Positions 22,327-24,472 of a stretch of 24,472 nucleotides of DNA are shown here, one piece after another. The translations under genes were made by a program, and so were the position numbers. How positions within the stretch are numbered: the first letter of the stretch is position 1; each line of letters begins with the position of its first letter. This DNA is from SLAN01 sp046545955 (GTDB lineage Bacteria > Spirochaetota > Spirochaetia > DSM-27196 > SKKC01). The DNA is taken from assembly GCA_046545955.1 (NCBI GenBank), contig JBKGYS010000019.1, forward strand, positions 1 through 24,472. The letters run 5' to 3'. Under the pieces are notes generated by a model. That model was not told where the DNA came from. It saw only the letters and a list, made by a program, of their open reading frames with translations, and did not search any database.

Positions 22327-23703
22327 ATGACGACGAAAGGACAAGATAAGCCAGGCCCGTGGACCCCGAAGGAGCGCCGCCGGTTCTTTGGTTTTTTGCG
22401 CGAAGTATTCGGATTGTGGTTACATTGGAAATTCCAGCTTCGTTTTCGTAATAAGGAAGTGCTCAACGGCCTGAAGCCTCCGTACCTGCTGCTCCCGAAC
22501 CACGTGGGGTTTTGGGATCCGTTTATCGCGGGCCTGCCCATTCGCCACCCGATACACTTTATGGTCGCCGACAGCAACTACCGGTCTCGCATTCTACGCT
22601 GGCTGCTCAATTATATTGAAGCTATCCCGAAAACCAAAAGCCGCAGCGATATGGAAAGCGTCAAGCGCATGCTTGCAATCCGAAACGCCGGTGGAGTCAT
22701 CTGCATCTTCCCGGAAGGACGTCGCACCTGGGATGGGCGTTCACTTCCACTTATTCAGTCGACCACCAAGCTCATTAAACTTTTGAAGATTCCGGTCATA
22801 ACCACCGTGTTCGATGGTATGTACTTCAGCCATCCGTGTTGGGCTCCTTCGATCCGACATGGGCCTGTATCGGTAACGTACCATCGGTTGTTCGACGGCC
22901 CCGAGCTCCGGCATCTTTCCTCGGATGCCATTCAGGATCGTCTTTCGCAGGCGCTTGCGCACGACGACCACAGGAGCCAGGCACAAGCTCCATCGCCTTA
23001 CCGCTCGGCTCACCAAGCGGAGTTTCTCGAACGTGCGCTCCACACGTGTCCATCTTGTTACGCGGTCGGGCAAATGTATTCGAAGCGAAGCCGCTTCAGC
23101 TGTAAAAACTGCGGCTACAGCGTACACTACACCGAGTTCGGTTCATTCCAGACCGACTCGGATATCGGGTGCTTCAAGTCGCCCGCGGAATGGAACGATT
23201 GGCAGATAGCTCACCATCTCGATCGCATTTCGAGGATAGAGAGTGATGATTTCGAGCAGGAAGTGCTCACCAGCTGGGGTCTTGAGCTCGCAGTCGGGGC
23301 CCGGTCACTCCCGGTCGAAGCAGCAGGTTTCGGCTCGATGCGTCTGTACCAGGACCGAATGGAGTTTCTCTGCCGAAGACCAAGACGAGCGCTATTGCGA
23401 GAGCGCGGTCGTTTCGCCGACACCAGGTTCACCCGAACCGACCGGGGCATTCTGTTTGTGTTCCCGCTCGTTCATATCTCAGGCTGGAACGTGCAGAACA
23501 AGGAGCATTTCGAGTGGTACTACGATCGGCAGCTATTCCGGATTCGTGATCCGCTTGGACGATTTTCCGGCTACAACTGGTATTCGTTCGTAAATATACT
23601 CAACGGCAAACATCCCCAGGCAGCACACCTCGACGCGTCGTACTTCGTTCGCCCGGAGAATCCCGCCCGGCTTGTCCCGTGCCCGCCGCCTGCCGTAGAG
23701 TAA
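22327..23703 (+). CDS. PlsC-type lysophospholipid acyltransferase with zinc-ribbon extension
   Basis: The 458-residue protein begins with a PlsC-type acyltransferase domain (about 45-215). The HX4D motif is NHVGFWD (58-64, H59 and D64), and the second block is FPEGRRTWDG (128-137). It likely adds an acyl chain to a 1-acylglycerol-3-phosphate or related lipid. A C-terminal extension of about 240 residues starts with a zinc ribbon (CPSC 231-234 and CKNC 249-252) and continues with a mixed alpha/beta region that I do not recognise. PlsC proteins are usually about 240 residues, so the extension doubles the size. The ATG at 22327 is chosen; neither it nor GTG 22303 has a Shine-Dalgarno. hisS starts 4 bp after the stop, so the two genes are co-transcribed. 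Confidence 0.85.
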   Translation: MTTKGQDKPGPWTPKERRRFFGFLREVFGLWLHWKFQLRFRNKEVLNGLKPPYLLLPNHVGFWDPFIAGLPIRHPIHFMVADSNYRSRILRWLLNYIEAIPKTKSRSDMESVKRMLAIRNAGGVICIFPEGRRTWDGRSLPLIQSTTKLIKLLKIPVITTVFDGMYFSHPCWAPSIRHGPVSVTYHRLFDGPELRHLSSDAIQDRLSQALAHDDHRSQAQAPSPYRSAHQAEFLERALHTCPSCYAVGQMYSKRSRFSCKNCGYSVHYTEFGSFQTDSDIGCFKSPAEWNDWQIAHHLDRISRIESDDFEQEVLTSWGLELAVGARSLPVEAAGFGSMRLYQDRMEFLCRRPRRALLRERGRFADTRFTRTDRGILFVFPLVHISGWNVQNKEHFEWYYDRQLFRIRDPLGRFSGYNWYSFVNILNGKHPQAAHLDASYFVRPENPARLVPCPPPAVE

Positions 23704-23707
23704 GGCG

Positions 23708-24472
23708 ATGAGTCTCATTTCCCCGCGCGTTCTCAAAGGCTTCCGGGACACTCTTCCCGAATCGGAACTTGTCCGGCGCACCCTTACGTCGCACCTCGAA
23801 TCCGCCTTCCGCCGATTCGGGTATGTGCCGATCGATACCCCGACACTCGAGTACACAGAGGTGCTTCTCGGTAAAGGCGGCGGTGAAACGGACAAACAGG
23901 TATTTCGTTTTACTGACCACGGTGGGCGCGACGTATCGATGCGATTTGACCTTACCGTACCCTTCGCCCGCTACATGGCAGCCCACCTCGGCGAGCTGTA
24001 CACGCCGTTCCGTCGCTATCATATCGGTAAGGCGTGGAGAGGGGAAAATACTCAGCGGGGCCGATACCGGGAGTTCGTGCAGTGTGACTTTGATATCGTA
24101 GGAGTCGACAGCGCCTCGGCGGATGCGGACACGCTCCTTACTGCGATAGAAGCATTCCGCGTTCTCGGTGTCGAGCGCGTCCGGTTGCACGTGGCCCACC
24201 GCGGACTTTTCAACCGTTTCCTGTCTACGCTTGGTGTCGTCGAAAAGAGCGGCGATATCCTTCGCACCGTCGACAAGCTGCGAAAAACCGGGAGGGACAA
24301 AACCGAAGCCGATCTGACTTCACTCGTCGGATCCGAGACCGCCCGCCGTATCCTCGAGTATGTGACCGCGGATGGTCCGGCTGACGATGTAATCGACAAC
24401 ATCGAAACCCTCGCCGGCGGTCCCGCCGAAGATACCCAACGGATTCGCGCCGTGTTCTCAGCCCTCGAAGAA
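23708..24472 (+). CDS. hisS: Histidyl-tRNA synthetase, N-terminal 255 residues (cut by window edge)
   Basis: The open frame starts at ATG 23708, 4 bp after the acyltransferase stop, and runs to the window end without a stop. It is a class II synthetase: a motif 1 region at about 36-49 (RFGYVPIDTPTLEY), RFDLTVPFARYMA (79-91) and motif 2 RGENTQRGRYREF (111-123) followed by QCDFDIVG (125-132). Motif 2 with RGRYREF and FDIVG is typical of HisRS and of the paralogue HisZ, but the intact motif 2 and the lack of nearby his genes favour the synthetase. Motif 3 and the anticodon domain lie beyond the window. The weak TAAGG upstream overlaps the preceding stop, which suggests translational coupling. 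Confidence 0.9.
   Translation, partial: MSLISPRVLKGFRDTLPESELVRRTLTSHLESAFRRFGYVPIDTPTLEYTEVLLGKGGGETDKQVFRFTDHGGRDVSMRFDLTVPFARYMAAHLGELYTPFRRYHIGKAWRGENTQRGRYREFVQCDFDIVGVDSASADADTLLTAIEAFRVLGVERVRLHVAHRGLFNRFLSTLGVVEKSGDILRTVDKLRKTGRDKTEADLTSLVGSETARRILEYVTADGPADDVIDNIETLAGGPAEDTQRIRAVFSALEE

Overview
This window comes from a G+C-rich bacterial chromosome, most likely a spirochaete of the Spirochaetaceae type. The evidence for that is gene content: a PEGA-domain protein, a stand-alone CheY, a split Lol export operon, a GH57 4-alpha-glucanotransferase-like protein and a TroA/PsaA-type metal transporter. Many proteins are rich in Asp and Glu, which would suit a salt-tolerant organism, but this is inference. 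Coding density is very high. No tRNA, rRNA, CRISPR array, insertion sequence or phage gene was seen, and no gap exceeds about 160 bases, so this is core chromosome rather than an island.

Region 1 (1-8695, minus strand) reads as one long transcription unit in the order prfB, cheY-like, PEGA protein, ftsY, a charged repeat protein, lolC, lolD, lolE, and a secreted protein cut by the window edge. It joins translation termination, a response regulator, SRP-dependent membrane targeting and lipoprotein release. prfB carries a classic +1 programmed frameshift (Shine-Dalgarno, CTT, TGA C), so the full protein is 370 residues and starts at 8695. Region 2 (8812-9741, plus) is a secreted TPR-like protein. 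It ends in three exact 16-bp tandem repeats that fill the space before the convergent GH57 gene.

Region 3 (9779-13387, minus) holds a YuiD/DUF212 divergent PAP2 protein, an unknown secreted protein and the GH57 protein. Region 4 (13544-15902, plus) holds an RluA-family pseudouridine synthase and a P-loop NTPase fused to an Asp23-like domain. Convergent to it is a PcnB-type nucleotidyltransferase (15909-16967). Region 5 (17093-19798, minus) is a three-gene manganese-type ABC transporter operon behind a promoter with two matching palindromes 22 bp apart. Region 6 holds an Mrp-like ATPase that lacks the usual CxxC, and a GltS-family symporter, both on the minus strand. Region 7 (plus) holds a PlsC-type acyltransferase with a zinc ribbon and the start of hisS, cut by the window edge.

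The items most worth a second look are the palindrome pair in front of the metal transporter, the P-loop/Asp23 fusion, the GH57 protein that lost its motif-1 histidines, the CxxC-less Mrp, the 3 x 16 bp repeat, and two genes (prfB and the acyltransferase) that share the layout TATACT-N10-ATG without a Shine-Dalgarno site, as leaderless mRNAs would. I did not find an obviously new multi-gene system.
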